From: Rhizobium phaseoli
Lineage (GTDB): Bacteria > Pseudomonadota > Alphaproteobacteria > Rhizobiales > Rhizobiaceae
DNA: 64,000 nucleotides
Assembly (NCBI RefSeq): GCF_003985125.1
Contig: NZ_ML133582.1
Location: 1-64,000, forward strand
Direction: 5' to 3'
Below, piece by piece: positions 32,764 through 42,335 of this stretch; position 1 is the first letter of the stretch, and the number at the start of each line of letters is the position of its first letter. The position numbers and the translations under genes are program-made. The notes below the pieces were generated by a model, which did not search any database, had not been told where the DNA came from, and saw only the letters and a list, made by a program, of their open reading frames with translations.

Positions 32764-34754
32764 TCATCGAGATCGGCCATTATGCCCTGTTGCTGGCGCT
32801 GGCGACGGCGCTGATCGTCTCGATCGTGCCTGTCATCGGCGCCCGCCGCCATGACCGGGCGATGATGGATGTGGCGACCTCCGGCTCGCTGGCGATGTTC
32901 GCGCTCGTCGCCTTTGCCTTTGCCGTCCTGACCCATGCCCATGTCGTCTCCGACTTCTCGGTCGAGAACGTCTGGGAGAATTCGCATTCGCTGGTGCCGC
33001 TGATCTACAAATATTCCGGCGTCTGGGGCAATCACGAGGGATCGATGATGCTCTGGCTGCTGATCCTGACGCTGTTCAGCGCGCTGGTCGCCGTCTTCGG
33101 CCGCAATCTGCCGGAGACGCTGAAGGCCAATGTGCTGGCCGTGCAGGCCTGGATCTCGCTCGCCTTCACGCTGTTCATCCTGTTGACCTCCAATCCCTTC
33201 CTGCGGCTCGATCCGGCCCCGGCCGAGGGCCGCGACCTCAATCCGGTGCTGCAGGATGTCGGGCTCGCCATCCACCCGCCGCTGCTCTATCTCGGCTATG
33301 TCGGCTTTTCCGTCTGCTTCTCCTTTGCCGTTGCTGCTCTGCTGGAAGGCCGCATCGATGCTGCCTGGGCGCGCTGGGTGCGGCCCTGGACGCTCGCCGC
33401 CTGGACTTGTCTGACGCTTGGCATCGCCATGGGCTCCTACTGGGCCTATTACGAGCTCGGCTGGGGCGGCTGGTGGTTCTGGGATCCGGTGGAGAACGCC
33501 TCGTTCATGCCGTGGCTGGCCGGCACCGCGCTGCTGCATTCGGCCCTCGTCATGGAAAAGCGCGAGGCGCTGAAGATCTGGACGGTGCTGCTCGCCATCC
33601 TGACCTTCTCGCTGTCGCTGATGGGCACCTTCCTGGTGCGCTCCGGCGTGCTGACCTCGGTGCATGCCTTTGCCAGCGATCCCTCCCGCGGCGTCTTCAT
33701 TCTCTGCATCCTGCTGATCTTCATCGGCGGGGCGCTGTCGCTGTTTGCCCTGCGGGCGCCGAAGCTGGCGGCCGGCGGGCTGTTTGCGCCGATCTCGCGC
33801 GAGGGGGCGCTGGTTCTCAACAATCTGATCCTGACGGTCGCCTGCGGCACGGTTCTCACCGGCACGCTCTATCCGCTGCTCCTGGAGACGCTGACCGGCG
33901 ACAAGATCTCCGTCGGGCCGCCCTTCTTCAACCTGACCTTCGGACTGTTGATGGCGCCGCTGCTGGTCATCGTGCCGTTCGGGCCGCTGCTGGCCTGGAA
34001 GCGCGGTGATCTGCTCGGCGCCCTGCAGCGGCTCTATGCCGTCGCGGCTCTCGCCTTCGCCGCCGCCGTCATCGTCTTCTATCTCGAACATGGCGGGCCG
34101 GTGCTCGCCGTGCTCGGGCTGGCGGCCGGGCTGTTCCTGATCCTCGGCGCCATTGCCGATCTCTGGTATCGCGCCGGCATCGGCAAACTCGCCGGCAGCA
34201 TCGCCTGGCGCCGGCTGACCGGTCTGCCGCGTTCGGCCTTCGGCACTGCGCTTGCCCATGCCGGCCTTGGCGTCAGCGTGCTCGGCATCGTCGCCGTCAC
34301 CACCTTCCAGAGCGAACATGTCGTCGCGATGAAGCCGGGTGAGATCATCGAGGCCGGCGGCTACAGTCTCGCGTTCGACGGCATGCGGCCGGGCAGGGGA
34401 CCGAACTACAGCGAGGAGCGCGGCCACTTCACCATCCGGCGCGCCGGGGTTGTCGTCGCCGATACCTGGTCGGCCAAGCGGCTCTATACCGCAAGGCAGA
34501 TGCCGACGACCGAAGCCGGCATCCTGACCTTCGGCCTCAGCCAGCTCTATGTCTCGCTCGGCGACGCCACCACGGACGGCGGTATCGTCGTGCGCATCTG
34601 GTGGAAGCCGTTCATCCTCTGCATCTGGGGCGGCGCCTTGATCATGGCCGCCGGCGGCTGCGTCTCGCTCTCCGACCGCCGCCTGCGCGTCGGCGCCCCG
34701 CGGCGCCGGGCCAAGGCGAAGCCGGCGACACCCGCGATGGAGCCGGCGGAATGA
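32760..34754 (+). CDS. ccmF: Haem lyase subunit CcmF
   Basis: The 664-residue integral membrane protein (CycK) has about 14-15 helices and the tryptophan-rich WWD motif GWGGWWFWDPVENASFMPWL (around residues 235-255) that holds haem, with conserved periplasmic histidines. It ligates haem to apocytochromes with CcmH and CcmI. The start overlaps the ccmE stop in ATGA. An upstream in-frame start at 32676 lies in the ccmE repeat and is not credible. Confidence 0.94.
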   Translation: MIIEIGHYALLLALATALIVSIVPVIGARRHDRAMMDVATSGSLAMFALVAFAFAVLTHAHVVSDFSVENVWENSHSLVPLIYKYSGVWGNHEGSMMLWLLILTLFSALVAVFGRNLPETLKANVLAVQAWISLAFTLFILLTSNPFLRLDPAPAEGRDLNPVLQDVGLAIHPPLLYLGYVGFSVCFSFAVAALLEGRIDAAWARWVRPWTLAAWTCLTLGIAMGSYWAYYELGWGGWWFWDPVENASFMPWLAGTALLHSALVMEKREALKIWTVLLAILTFSLSLMGTFLVRSGVLTSVHAFASDPSRGVFILCILLIFIGGALSLFALRAPKLAAGGLFAPISREGALVLNNLILTVACGTVLTGTLYPLLLETLTGDKISVGPPFFNLTFGLLMAPLLVIVPFGPLLAWKRGDLLGALQRLYAVAALAFAAAVIVFYLEHGGPVLAVLGLAAGLFLILGAIADLWYRAGIGKLAGSIAWRRLTGLPRSAFGTALAHAGLGVSVLGIVAVTTFQSEHVVAMKPGEIIEAGGYSLAFDGMRPGRGPNYSEERGHFTIRRAGVVVADTWSAKRLYTARQMPTTEAGILTFGLSQLYVSLGDATTDGGIVVRIWWKPFILCIWGGALIMAAGGCVSLSDRRLRVGAPRRRAKAKPATPAMEPAE

Positions 34755-35206
34755 TGCGGCGTCTGCTCCTGGTTTTGGCTCTGATGCTTTCGGCCACCCC
34801 GGCCTTCGCCGTCAATCCCGACGAGGTGCTGGCCGATCCGGCGCTCGAAGCGCGTGCCCGGACGCTGTCGGCCGAACTGCGCTGCATGGTCTGCCAGAAC
34901 CAGTCGATCGACGATTCCAATGCCGAGTTGGCAAAAGATCTGCGCCTGCTCGTGCGCGAGCGCATCAAGGACGGCGACAGCGATGAGGAAGTGCTGGACT
35001 ACATCGTCTCGCGCTACGGCGAATTCGTGCTGCTGAAGCCGCGGTTCAGCATAAAGACGGTGCTGCTCTGGGGCGCGCCGGTGCTGCTGGTGCTCGCCGG
35101 CGGCCTGTCGCTGCTGGTGTTTGCCCGCAGGAGATCAGGCAAGCCGACGGGAAGCAAACTGACGGCGGATGAGCAGGCGAGGCTGAACGAGCTACTGAAG
35201 AAATAA
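34751..35206 (+). CDS. ccmH: Cytochrome c maturation protein CcmH
   Basis: The 151-residue protein (CycL) has a signal peptide (about 1-20), the redox-active LRCMVCQNQSI CxxC motif (Cys in the mid-40s), and a C-terminal transmembrane helix (about 102-123). It reduces apocytochrome thiols before haem attachment. The start overlaps the ccmF stop, and the operon ends at a hairpin right after this gene. Confidence 0.94.
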   Translation: MMRRLLLVLALMLSATPAFAVNPDEVLADPALEARARTLSAELRCMVCQNQSIDDSNAELAKDLRLLVRERIKDGDSDEEVLDYIVSRYGEFVLLKPRFSIKTVLLWGAPVLLVLAGGLSLLVFARRRSGKPTGSKLTADEQARLNELLKK

Positions 35207-35226
35207 CACCCCGTCGAGCCGGGGTG
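35207..35226 (+). terminator. Terminator of the ccm operon
   Basis: A 7-bp stem (CACCCCG / CGGGGTG) with a 6-nt loop starts right after the ccmH stop codon. It has only a weak A/T tail, so it may be partial. Confidence 0.5.
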
Positions 35227-35414
35227 AATATTTCCAAGTCCTCTGGGCAGCTCCAGAGAAGGGCCGGGCGCAGTGACGACCAGCAAGATTTCAAAACATT
35301 ACAAACTTTTCATTGGCCGGACAGTTCGCAGTAAGGTGCGCCATCCTATATCTTGTCCATCGAATGATCCGGCGCTGCCGGTCTGAAGATCTAAGAACAA
35401 GAGAAGGTGCTCCA

Positions 35415-37013
35415 ATGCTGAAGAATTTCAACGGACGTCCGTCCCTCGCCACCGTGCTCAAGGCTTCTACCGTTGCCGGTATCGCAGCCGCTGTGCTCGC
35501 AACCGGCGTTCCGCTCGAAATCACCCGGTCTTATGCCGAAGCCGTCAAGGTTCAGGCGCCTGCCGTTCCGAGCTTCGCCAATGTCGTCGATGCCGTTTCG
35601 CCCGCCGTCGTGTCGGTTCGCGTGGAAAATCGCGTCAATCCCGTCGCCGACAACAATGACGGCTTCGCCTTCGATTTCAACGGCCGCGGCTTCGATGATC
35701 TGCCTGACGATCACCCGCTGAAGCGCTTCTTCCGTCAGTTCGGCCAGGATCCGAACGATCAGCAGGGCCATCAGCGGCGCTTCGGCCAGAACGGCCCCGG
35801 TGGCCCGGGCGGCCCGAATGGTCCCGGCGGCAAGGGCCGGCTGCGTCCGGTCGCTCAAGGCTCCGGCTTCTTCATCTCCGAGGACGGCTACATCGTCACC
35901 AACAATCACGTTGTCTCCGACGGCCAGGCCTTCGTCGCCGTCATGAATGACGGCACCGAACTCGATGCCAAGCTGATCGGCAAGGATCCGCGCACCGACC
36001 TCGCTGTCCTGAAGGTTGACGGCAAGGGCAAGAAGTTCACCTATGTCAACTGGGCCGACGACAACAATGTCCGCGTCGGCGACTGGGTCGTCGCCGTCGG
36101 CAACCCCTTCGGTCTCGGCGGCACGGTCACGGCCGGCATCGTCTCGGCCCGCGGCCGTGATATCGGCTCCGGTCCCTATGACGATTACCTGCAGGTGGAT
36201 GCGGCCGTGAACCGCGGCAATTCAGGCGGTCCGACCTTCAACCTCAGCGGCGAAGTCGTCGGCATCAACACCGCGATCTTTTCCCCGTCCGGCGGCAGCG
36301 TCGGCATCGCCTTCGCCATTCCCGCCTCGACCGCCAAGGATGTCGTCGCCGATCTGATGAAGGACGGCCAGGTTTCCCGCGGCTGGCTGGGTGTCCAGAT
36401 CCAGCCGGTGACCAAGGATATCGCCGAATCCATCGGCCTTTCCGAGCCGAGCGGCGCCCTCGTCGTCGCCCCGCAGGCGGGCTCGCCGGGCGACAAGGCC
36501 GGCATGAAGGCCGGCGACGTCGTCACCGCCCTGAATGGTGAAACGATCAAGGATGCGCGCGATCTCAGCCGCCGCATCGGCGCGATGCAGCCGGGCAGCA
36601 AGGCCGAGCTTTCGGTCTGGCGCGCTGGCAAGGCGCAGTCCCTGACCGTCGAACTCGGCACGCTGCCGGCCGACCAGAAGGAAGCGAATGCCGATGACAA
36701 CAGCCAGCCGCAGCAGCCCGAGGCGCCGGCGTCCGAGAAGGCGCTCGCCGATCTCGGCCTGACGGTCGGCCCCTCCGATGACGGCAAGGGCCTGACGATA
36801 ACAGGTATCGACCCGGACTCCGACGCCGCCGACAAGGGCATCAAGGAAGGCGAGAAGATCACCTCGGTCAACAACCAGGAAGTCTCCACCCCCGGCGATG
36901 TCGTCAAGGTGCTGAACCAGGCCAAGAAGGACGGTCGTACCCGGGCGCTCTTCCAGATCCAGTCGAGCGAAGGAAGCCGTTTCGTCGCTCTGCCGATCAA
37001 CGGCCAGGGCTGA
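35415..37013 (+). CDS. degP: Do/HtrA family serine endopeptidase DegP
   Basis: The 532-residue periplasmic protease-chaperone has a signal peptide (about 1-42), a protease domain with intact triad His165 (NNHVV), Asp195 (RTDLAVLK) and Ser270 (GNSGGP), and two PDZ domains (about 300-395 and 435-525). A Gly/Pro/Gln-rich insert (about 112-143) precedes the protease core. It degrades misfolded envelope proteins. The ATG at 35415 begins the signal peptide; the upstream frame is not export-like. A two-component pair follows, the usual arrangement in rhizobia. Confidence 0.94.
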   Translation: MLKNFNGRPSLATVLKASTVAGIAAAVLATGVPLEITRSYAEAVKVQAPAVPSFANVVDAVSPAVVSVRVENRVNPVADNNDGFAFDFNGRGFDDLPDDHPLKRFFRQFGQDPNDQQGHQRRFGQNGPGGPGGPNGPGGKGRLRPVAQGSGFFISEDGYIVTNNHVVSDGQAFVAVMNDGTELDAKLIGKDPRTDLAVLKVDGKGKKFTYVNWADDNNVRVGDWVVAVGNPFGLGGTVTAGIVSARGRDIGSGPYDDYLQVDAAVNRGNSGGPTFNLSGEVVGINTAIFSPSGGSVGIAFAIPASTAKDVVADLMKDGQVSRGWLGVQIQPVTKDIAESIGLSEPSGALVVAPQAGSPGDKAGMKAGDVVTALNGETIKDARDLSRRIGAMQPGSKAELSVWRAGKAQSLTVELGTLPADQKEANADDNSQPQQPEAPASEKALADLGLTVGPSDDGKGLTITGIDPDSDAADKGIKEGEKITSVNNQEVSTPGDVVKVLNQAKKDGRTRALFQIQSSEGSRFVALPINGQG

Positions 37014-37027
37014 TCCCCGCAAAACGG

Positions 37028-37057
37028 GAGCCGTGCGGAGGAAACTCCGCCCGGCTC
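37028..37057 (+). terminator. Hairpin with GAAA tetraloop between degP and the response regulator
   Basis: A 13-bp stem with one mismatch (GAGCCGTGCGGAG / CTCCGCCCGGCTC) is closed by a GAAA tetraloop. It is followed by GATTGTTCTGATTTTG. It probably terminates or attenuates degP transcription before the downstream regulator gene. Confidence 0.6.
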
Positions 37058-37086
37058 GATTGTTCTGATTTTGAAGGATGATCGCG

Positions 37087-37833
37087 ATGAGCGCCGCTCC
37101 GCAGCCAGATGCTTTGAGCCTTGCCGAAACGCAGCCGGTGGGTAATGTCGGCCGCATGAAGATTCTCATCATCGAAGATGATCTCGAAGCCGCGGTCTAC
37201 CTCACGAAAGCCTTTCGCGAGGCAGGCATTGTCGCCGACCACGCCAGCGACGGCGAGAGCGGTCTGTTCATGGGATCGGAAAATACCTATGACGTCATCG
37301 TCATCGACCGCATGCTGCCGCGCCGCGACGGTCTCTCCGTCATCAGCGAGCTGCGCCGCAAGGGCGTCCATACGCCGGTGCTCATTCTCTCCGCGCTTGG
37401 CCAGGTCGATGATCGGGTGACCGGTCTTCGTGCCGGTGGCGACGATTACCTGCCGAAGCCCTATGCCTTCAGCGAATTGCTGGCGCGTGTCGAGGTGCTT
37501 GGCCGCCGCAAGGGCACGCCGGAACAGGATGTCGTCTATCGCGTCGGTGATCTCGAACTCGACCGGCTCTCCCACGAGGTGCGCCGTGGCGGCAAGGAAA
37601 TCCCGCTGCAGCCGCGCGAATTCCGCCTGCTCGAATATTTGATGAAAAATGCCGGCCAGGTGGTGACCCGCACCATGCTGCTCGAAAATGTCTGGGACTA
37701 CCACTTCGACCCGCAGACGAACGTCATCGACGTCCATGTCTCGCGCCTGCGCTCGAAGATCGAGAAGGACTTCAGCCAGCCGCTCCTGAAAACCATCCGG
37801 GGCGCGGGGTACATGATCAAGGACGAGGGATGA
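37087..37833 (+). CDS. OmpR-family response regulator of a CpxR-like system
   Basis: The receiver domain begins MKILIIEDD, with the phosphorylated Asp in VIVIDRMLP, and is followed by an OmpR-type winged helix (REFRLLEYLMKNAGQVVTR, then VSRLRSKIEKDF). Two starts are possible: 37087 has AAGGA eight bases upstream and adds 23 unconserved residues, while 37156 begins exactly at the receiver domain; I list the former. It overlaps the kinase gene by 4 bp. The position after degP suggests envelope-stress control (inference). Confidence 0.87.
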   Translation: MSAAPQPDALSLAETQPVGNVGRMKILIIEDDLEAAVYLTKAFREAGIVADHASDGESGLFMGSENTYDVIVIDRMLPRRDGLSVISELRRKGVHTPVLILSALGQVDDRVTGLRAGGDDYLPKPYAFSELLARVEVLGRRKGTPEQDVVYRVGDLELDRLSHEVRRGGKEIPLQPREFRLLEYLMKNAGQVVTRTMLLENVWDYHFDPQTNVIDVHVSRLRSKIEKDFSQPLLKTIRGAGYMIKDEG

Positions 37834-39242
37834 GCCGCTTCAGGGTTCTCTTCAAGTCCACCGCAGTCCGCCTTTCGGCACTCTACATCCTGCTTTTCGC
37901 CATCTGCGCCGCGACCCTCGTCTTCTATGTGACGGCGATGTCGGAACGGCTGCTGACCGGCCAGATCCGCGATGCCGTCAAGCAGGAGGTGGAACAGGTG
38001 CAGCGCGCCTATGACACAGGCGGCATGAACCTTCTCCTGCGCACGATGGAGCGGCGCGCCCGTCAGCCGGGCGCCAATCTCTATATCATCGCCGGGCCCT
38101 CGGGCGATATTCTCGCCGGCAATGTCGCCTCGGTGCAGCCTGGTGTTTTCGAGGAGGTCGGCTGGACCTCCGCGCCCTTCGCCTATCAACGTTATACCGA
38201 CGGCGGCGGTGTCGAGCGCCGCCATCGGGCGATCGCCAATATCTTCGTGCTCGACAACGGCTTGCGGATCCTGATCGGCCGCGACCTCGGCGATCCCGAA
38301 CGTTTCCGCCTCCTGGTGCGTCAGGCACTGATGGTGGCGCTGGCGATCATGGGGCTCGGCGCGATCATCATCTGGTTCGCCATCGGCCGCAATGCGCTCA
38401 AACGCATCGACCGCATGTCGGATGCGAGCAAGAAGATCATGGCCGGCGACCTGTCGCAGCGTCTGCCGGTCGGCGGCTCCGGCGATGAGTTCGACCGGCT
38501 GTCGATGTCGTTGAATACCATGCTGGAGCGCATCGAGAAGCTGAACGAAGGCCTGCGGCAGGTCTCCGACAACATCGCCCACGATCTCAAGACGCCGCTG
38601 ACGCGGCTGCGCAACAAGGCGGCCGATGCGCTCGACATGAGCGATGCCGATACGCGGCGGGTAGCGCTCGAAGGCATCATTTCCGAATCGGACCAGCTGA
38701 TCCGCACCTTCAACGCGCTGCTGATGATCTCCCGCGTCGAGGCTGGATCGGTCGCCGCGGAGATGTCGCCGGTCGAGCTGTCGGCCATTGTTTCCGACAG
38801 CGCCGAGCTTTACGAGCCGGCGGCCGAAGAGGCCGGGCTTGGCTTGAGCTCGAGCGTCGAACCCGGGATCGAGGTGCAAGGAAATCGCGAGCTGATCGGC
38901 CAGGCGATCTTCAACCTGCTCGACAATGCCATCAAATATTCCTCCGATACGCAAGGGGCGGGCGAGGTGTCGCTAAGGCTTGCCCGCCGCCCGGATGGCA
39001 TCTGCCTGTCGGTGGCAGACCATGGACCGGGCGTTCCGGCCGATCGGCGCGACGACGTGGTCAAGCGCTTCGTCCGCCTCGACGAAAGCCGCTCGAAGCC
39101 CGGCACCGGGCTCGGGCTTTCGTTGGTGGAGGCGGTGATGGAACTGCACAACGGCCGGCTGGAACTCTCCGACACCGATCCCGACAGTCCGGAACAGCGC
39201 GGCCTGACCGTCAGCATGATCTTCCCGGCCAAGGCTGCCTGA
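37830..39242 (+). CDS. Sensor histidine kinase partner of the degP-linked regulator
   Basis: The 470-residue kinase has two transmembrane helices (about 15-36 and 163-187), a periplasmic sensor between them, HAMP (about 188-235), the H-box DNIAHDLKTPLTRLRNKA with His251, and a HATPase domain with NLLDNAIKYSS and GTGLGLSLVEAV. The layout matches CpxA/EnvZ-type kinases. The stimulus is unknown. A 7-bp hairpin (39258-39278) follows the stop. Confidence 0.88.
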   Translation: MSRFRVLFKSTAVRLSALYILLFAICAATLVFYVTAMSERLLTGQIRDAVKQEVEQVQRAYDTGGMNLLLRTMERRARQPGANLYIIAGPSGDILAGNVASVQPGVFEEVGWTSAPFAYQRYTDGGGVERRHRAIANIFVLDNGLRILIGRDLGDPERFRLLVRQALMVALAIMGLGAIIIWFAIGRNALKRIDRMSDASKKIMAGDLSQRLPVGGSGDEFDRLSMSLNTMLERIEKLNEGLRQVSDNIAHDLKTPLTRLRNKAADALDMSDADTRRVALEGIISESDQLIRTFNALLMISRVEAGSVAAEMSPVELSAIVSDSAELYEPAAEEAGLGLSSSVEPGIEVQGNRELIGQAIFNLLDNAIKYSSDTQGAGEVSLRLARRPDGICLSVADHGPGVPADRRDDVVKRFVRLDESRSKPGTGLGLSLVEAVMELHNGRLELSDTDPDSPEQRGLTVSMIFPAKAA

Positions 39243-39257
39243 AGGACTTGTGCGGAA

Positions 39258-39278
39258 ACGCGATCCGTTGAATCGCGT
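39258..39278 (+). terminator. Hairpin after the two-component operon
   Basis: The perfect stem ACGCGAT / ATCGCGT with a 7-nt loop lies 15 bp past the kinase stop and 99 bp before glnE. No strong T-run follows. Confidence 0.4.
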
Positions 39279-39377
39279 ATTGGCGGTTTGGCCCCGAGAC
39301 CCTAGTTTAATCCCGATCGAGGAGGGGGAAGGCGTGATTCTGCCGGCCGTTTCCTTCCGCTTCAAGCAGGAGAGCCT

Positions 39378-42335
39378 ATGCTGACGAAATCGACGCATGG
39401 CCTGAAGGACGTCGCCGAAGGGCTGCTGCGTCCGCTGAGCCAGACGGAGTTGAAGCTGGCGATGAGCGACCTCCAGCAGGCCGGCAAAAGCGAGCCGGCG
39501 GTCGCCGCGATGCTGAAGAGCGAAGGGCGGCTGCGCGATTTCATTGCCGCCGTGCTGACGCTCTCGCCCTATCTGCGCGAAATCGTCAATCTCGACCCGG
39601 CCGTCCTCGCCGGCGCCATCACCCAACCCTTGGAGCCGCAGATCGAAGCGCTGATCGCCGAGGCGCGGGACTGCTGGCAGCCGGACGGCGACGGGGCCGC
39701 GCCAGTGGAATCGGCGGTGATGAGCAGACTGCGCATCATCAAGCGCAAGGCCGCCTTCCTCGTTGCACTGGCCGATCTCTCGCGCATCTTCGACGGCCGG
39801 GCCACGACCGCCTGGCTGAGCGAGCTCGCCGAAGCCTCCGTCGCCGCTGCAATCGACCATCTGCTGCTCTCCGCGCATGAAAGCGGAAAGGTCAGGCTGC
39901 GGGATCCGGCCAAGCCGAGCGAAGGTTCGGGACTGATCGTGCTCGGCATGGGCAAACTCGGCGCCCGCGAGCTCAACTATTCCTCCGATATCGACCTCGT
40001 CGTCTTTTTCGACGAGCAGGCCGGCATCGTGCCCGACCCCGATGACGCCATCGAGGTGTTCCCGAGGATGATGCGCCGGCTGGTGCGCATCCTGCAGGAA
40101 CGCACCGCGGATGGTTACGTCTTCCGCAGCGATTTGCGATTGCGCCCGGATCCCGGTTCGACGCCGCTGGCGATTCCGGTCGACGCGGCGATGATCTACT
40201 ACGAGGGCAGGGGCCAGAACTGGGAGCGGGCGGCCTTCATCAAGGCGCGCGCCGTGGCCGGCGACCTTCTGGCCGGCGGCGAGTTCCTGCGCGGGCTTGC
40301 GCCTTTCGTCTTCCGCAAATATCTCGATTACGCGGCGATCGCCGATATCCATTCGATCAAGCGGCAGATCCACGCGCATAAGGGGCACGGCGCGATCGCG
40401 GTCAAGGGCCATAATGTCAAGCTCGGGCGCGGCGGCATCCGCGAGATCGAATTCTTCGTCCAGACCCAGCAGCTGATCGCCGGCGGCCGCATGCCGGCGT
40501 TGCGCGGCCGCGGGACCGAGGAGACGCTCGGCGAGCTCACCAAGGCGAAATGGATCGACGCCGAGACCCGCGACGAGCTGACGGAGGCCTATTGGTTCCT
40601 GCGTGACGTCGAGCATCGCATCCAGATGGTGCGCGACGAGCAGACCCACCTGCTGCCGGAGACCGATGCCGACCTCAAGCGCATTGCCTTCATGATGGGC
40701 TTTACCGACACGCCGAGTTTTTCCGAACGGCTGGTTGGCGTGCTGAAGACGGTGGAGCGGCGTTATGCCCGCCTGTTCGAGCAGGAGAGCAAGCTTTCCA
40801 CCGAAACCGGAAACCTCGTCTTCACCGGCCAGGGCGATGACCCGGATACGCTGGAGACCTTGAAGAAGCTCGGCTTTAACAGGCCGTCCGACATTTCCCG
40901 CATCATCCGCACCTGGCATTACGGCCGCTACCGCGCGACGCAATCGGTGGAGGCGCGCGAAAGGCTGACGGAGCTGGCGCCGGAGCTCCTGCGCGTCTTC
41001 GGCGAAAGCAGGCGCGCCGACGAGGCGCTGCTGCGTTTCGACAGCTTCATCTCGGGCCTTCCGGCCGGCATCCAGCTCTTCTCGCTGCTCGGCAGCAATC
41101 CGGCGCTCCTGTCGCTGATTGTCAACATCATGTCCTCGGCACCGCGACTGGCCGAGGTGATCGCCGCCAGGCCGCATGTTTTCGACGGCATGCTCGATCC
41201 GGCCCTGATGGCCGAGCTGCCGACGCGCGATTATCTCGGCGAGCGCCTGAACGGCTCGCTCGCCCAGGCGCGCCATTATGAGGAGGTGCTCGACCGGTTG
41301 CGCATCTTCGCCGCCGAACAGCGCTTCCTGATCGGCATCCGCCTGCTCACCGGCGCAATCAACGGCGCAATGGCTGCCCGCGCCTTCACTCATCTCGCCG
41401 ACCTCATCATATCAGCCGCGCTCGATGCCGTGACAACCGAGATGCGGGCCGCGCACGGCGATTATCCCGGCGGCCGCATCGCCATATCAGGCATGGGCAA
41501 GCTCGGCAGTTTCGAGCTGACAGCAGGCTCCGACATCGATCTGATCCTGCTTTATGATTATGACGACGCCGCCTCCGAATCCGACGGGCCGAAGCCGCTC
41601 GACGCGACGCGCTACTTCACCCGCGTCACCCAGAGATTGATCGCCGCCTTGTCGGCGCCGACCGCCGAAGGCGTGCTCTACGAGGTCGACATGCGGCTGC
41701 GCCCCTCCGGCAACAAGGGGCCGGTCGCCACCCGCATCAATGCCTTCGGTAAGTACCAGCGCGAGGAGGCCTGGACCTGGGAGCATATGGCGCTCAGCCG
41801 CGCCCGGCTGATTTCAGGCGATGACAGCCTGATCGCCGAGGCGGAGCATATCGTCCGGGAGGTGCTGTCGGCCGATCGCGACATTGCCAAGGTGGCGCAT
41901 GATGTCGCCGAGATGCGCGAGCTGATCGAAAAGGAAAAGCCGCCGTCCGGCCCCTGGGACCTGAAGCTGATCCCCGGCGGCGTCGTCGATCTCGAATTCA
42001 TCGCCCAATACCTGGTGCTGATCGCTCCCGCCAAGGGTGTCGATGTTGCCGTCAATGGCCTGAGCACCGGCGAGGCTCTGAAGGTGCTCGGCGACCGGCT
42101 GATGGCCGCGGCCGACCTCGACACCTGCCTCGAAGCTTTCGCGCTCTACACCAGCCTGTCGCAATTGATCCGTCTCTGCATTGACGGTGAGTTCGATCCG
42201 AACGACGCGCCGGCGGGTCTCATCGAACTTGTCTGCCGCGCCGGCGATTGCCCCGATATCACGACGCTGGAGGGGGAGATCAAGCGGCTTTCCAAGGCGG
42301 TTCGGAAGATTTTCCTGAGCGTGGTCAAAGCTTAG
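39378..42335 (+). CDS. glnE: Bifunctional glutamine synthetase adenylyltransferase/deadenylase
   Basis: The 985-residue GlnE controls glutamine synthetase activity by adding or removing AMP according to PII state. Two nucleotidyltransferase-like domains are present: the N-terminal deadenylase (SSDIDLVVFFDEQ, about residue 210) and the C-terminal adenylyltransferase (GSDIDLILLYDYDD, about residue 720), joined by a helical regulatory segment. Length is normal. AGGAGAGCCT precedes the ATG. Its stop overlaps the convergent pleC stop in the shared bases TTAG. Confidence 0.95.
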   Translation: MLTKSTHGLKDVAEGLLRPLSQTELKLAMSDLQQAGKSEPAVAAMLKSEGRLRDFIAAVLTLSPYLREIVNLDPAVLAGAITQPLEPQIEALIAEARDCWQPDGDGAAPVESAVMSRLRIIKRKAAFLVALADLSRIFDGRATTAWLSELAEASVAAAIDHLLLSAHESGKVRLRDPAKPSEGSGLIVLGMGKLGARELNYSSDIDLVVFFDEQAGIVPDPDDAIEVFPRMMRRLVRILQERTADGYVFRSDLRLRPDPGSTPLAIPVDAAMIYYEGRGQNWERAAFIKARAVAGDLLAGGEFLRGLAPFVFRKYLDYAAIADIHSIKRQIHAHKGHGAIAVKGHNVKLGRGGIREIEFFVQTQQLIAGGRMPALRGRGTEETLGELTKAKWIDAETRDELTEAYWFLRDVEHRIQMVRDEQTHLLPETDADLKRIAFMMGFTDTPSFSERLVGVLKTVERRYARLFEQESKLSTETGNLVFTGQGDDPDTLETLKKLGFNRPSDISRIIRTWHYGRYRATQSVEARERLTELAPELLRVFGESRRADEALLRFDSFISGLPAGIQLFSLLGSNPALLSLIVNIMSSAPRLAEVIAARPHVFDGMLDPALMAELPTRDYLGERLNGSLAQARHYEEVLDRLRIFAAEQRFLIGIRLLTGAINGAMAARAFTHLADLIISAALDAVTTEMRAAHGDYPGGRIAISGMGKLGSFELTAGSDIDLILLYDYDDAASESDGPKPLDATRYFTRVTQRLIAALSAPTAEGVLYEVDMRLRPSGNKGPVATRINAFGKYQREEAWTWEHMALSRARLISGDDSLIAEAEHIVREVLSADRDIAKVAHDVAEMRELIEKEKPPSGPWDLKLIPGGVVDLEFIAQYLVLIAPAKGVDVAVNGLSTGEALKVLGDRLMAAADLDTCLEAFALYTSLSQLIRLCIDGEFDPNDAPAGLIELVCRAGDCPDITTLEGEIKRLSKAVRKIFLSVVKA

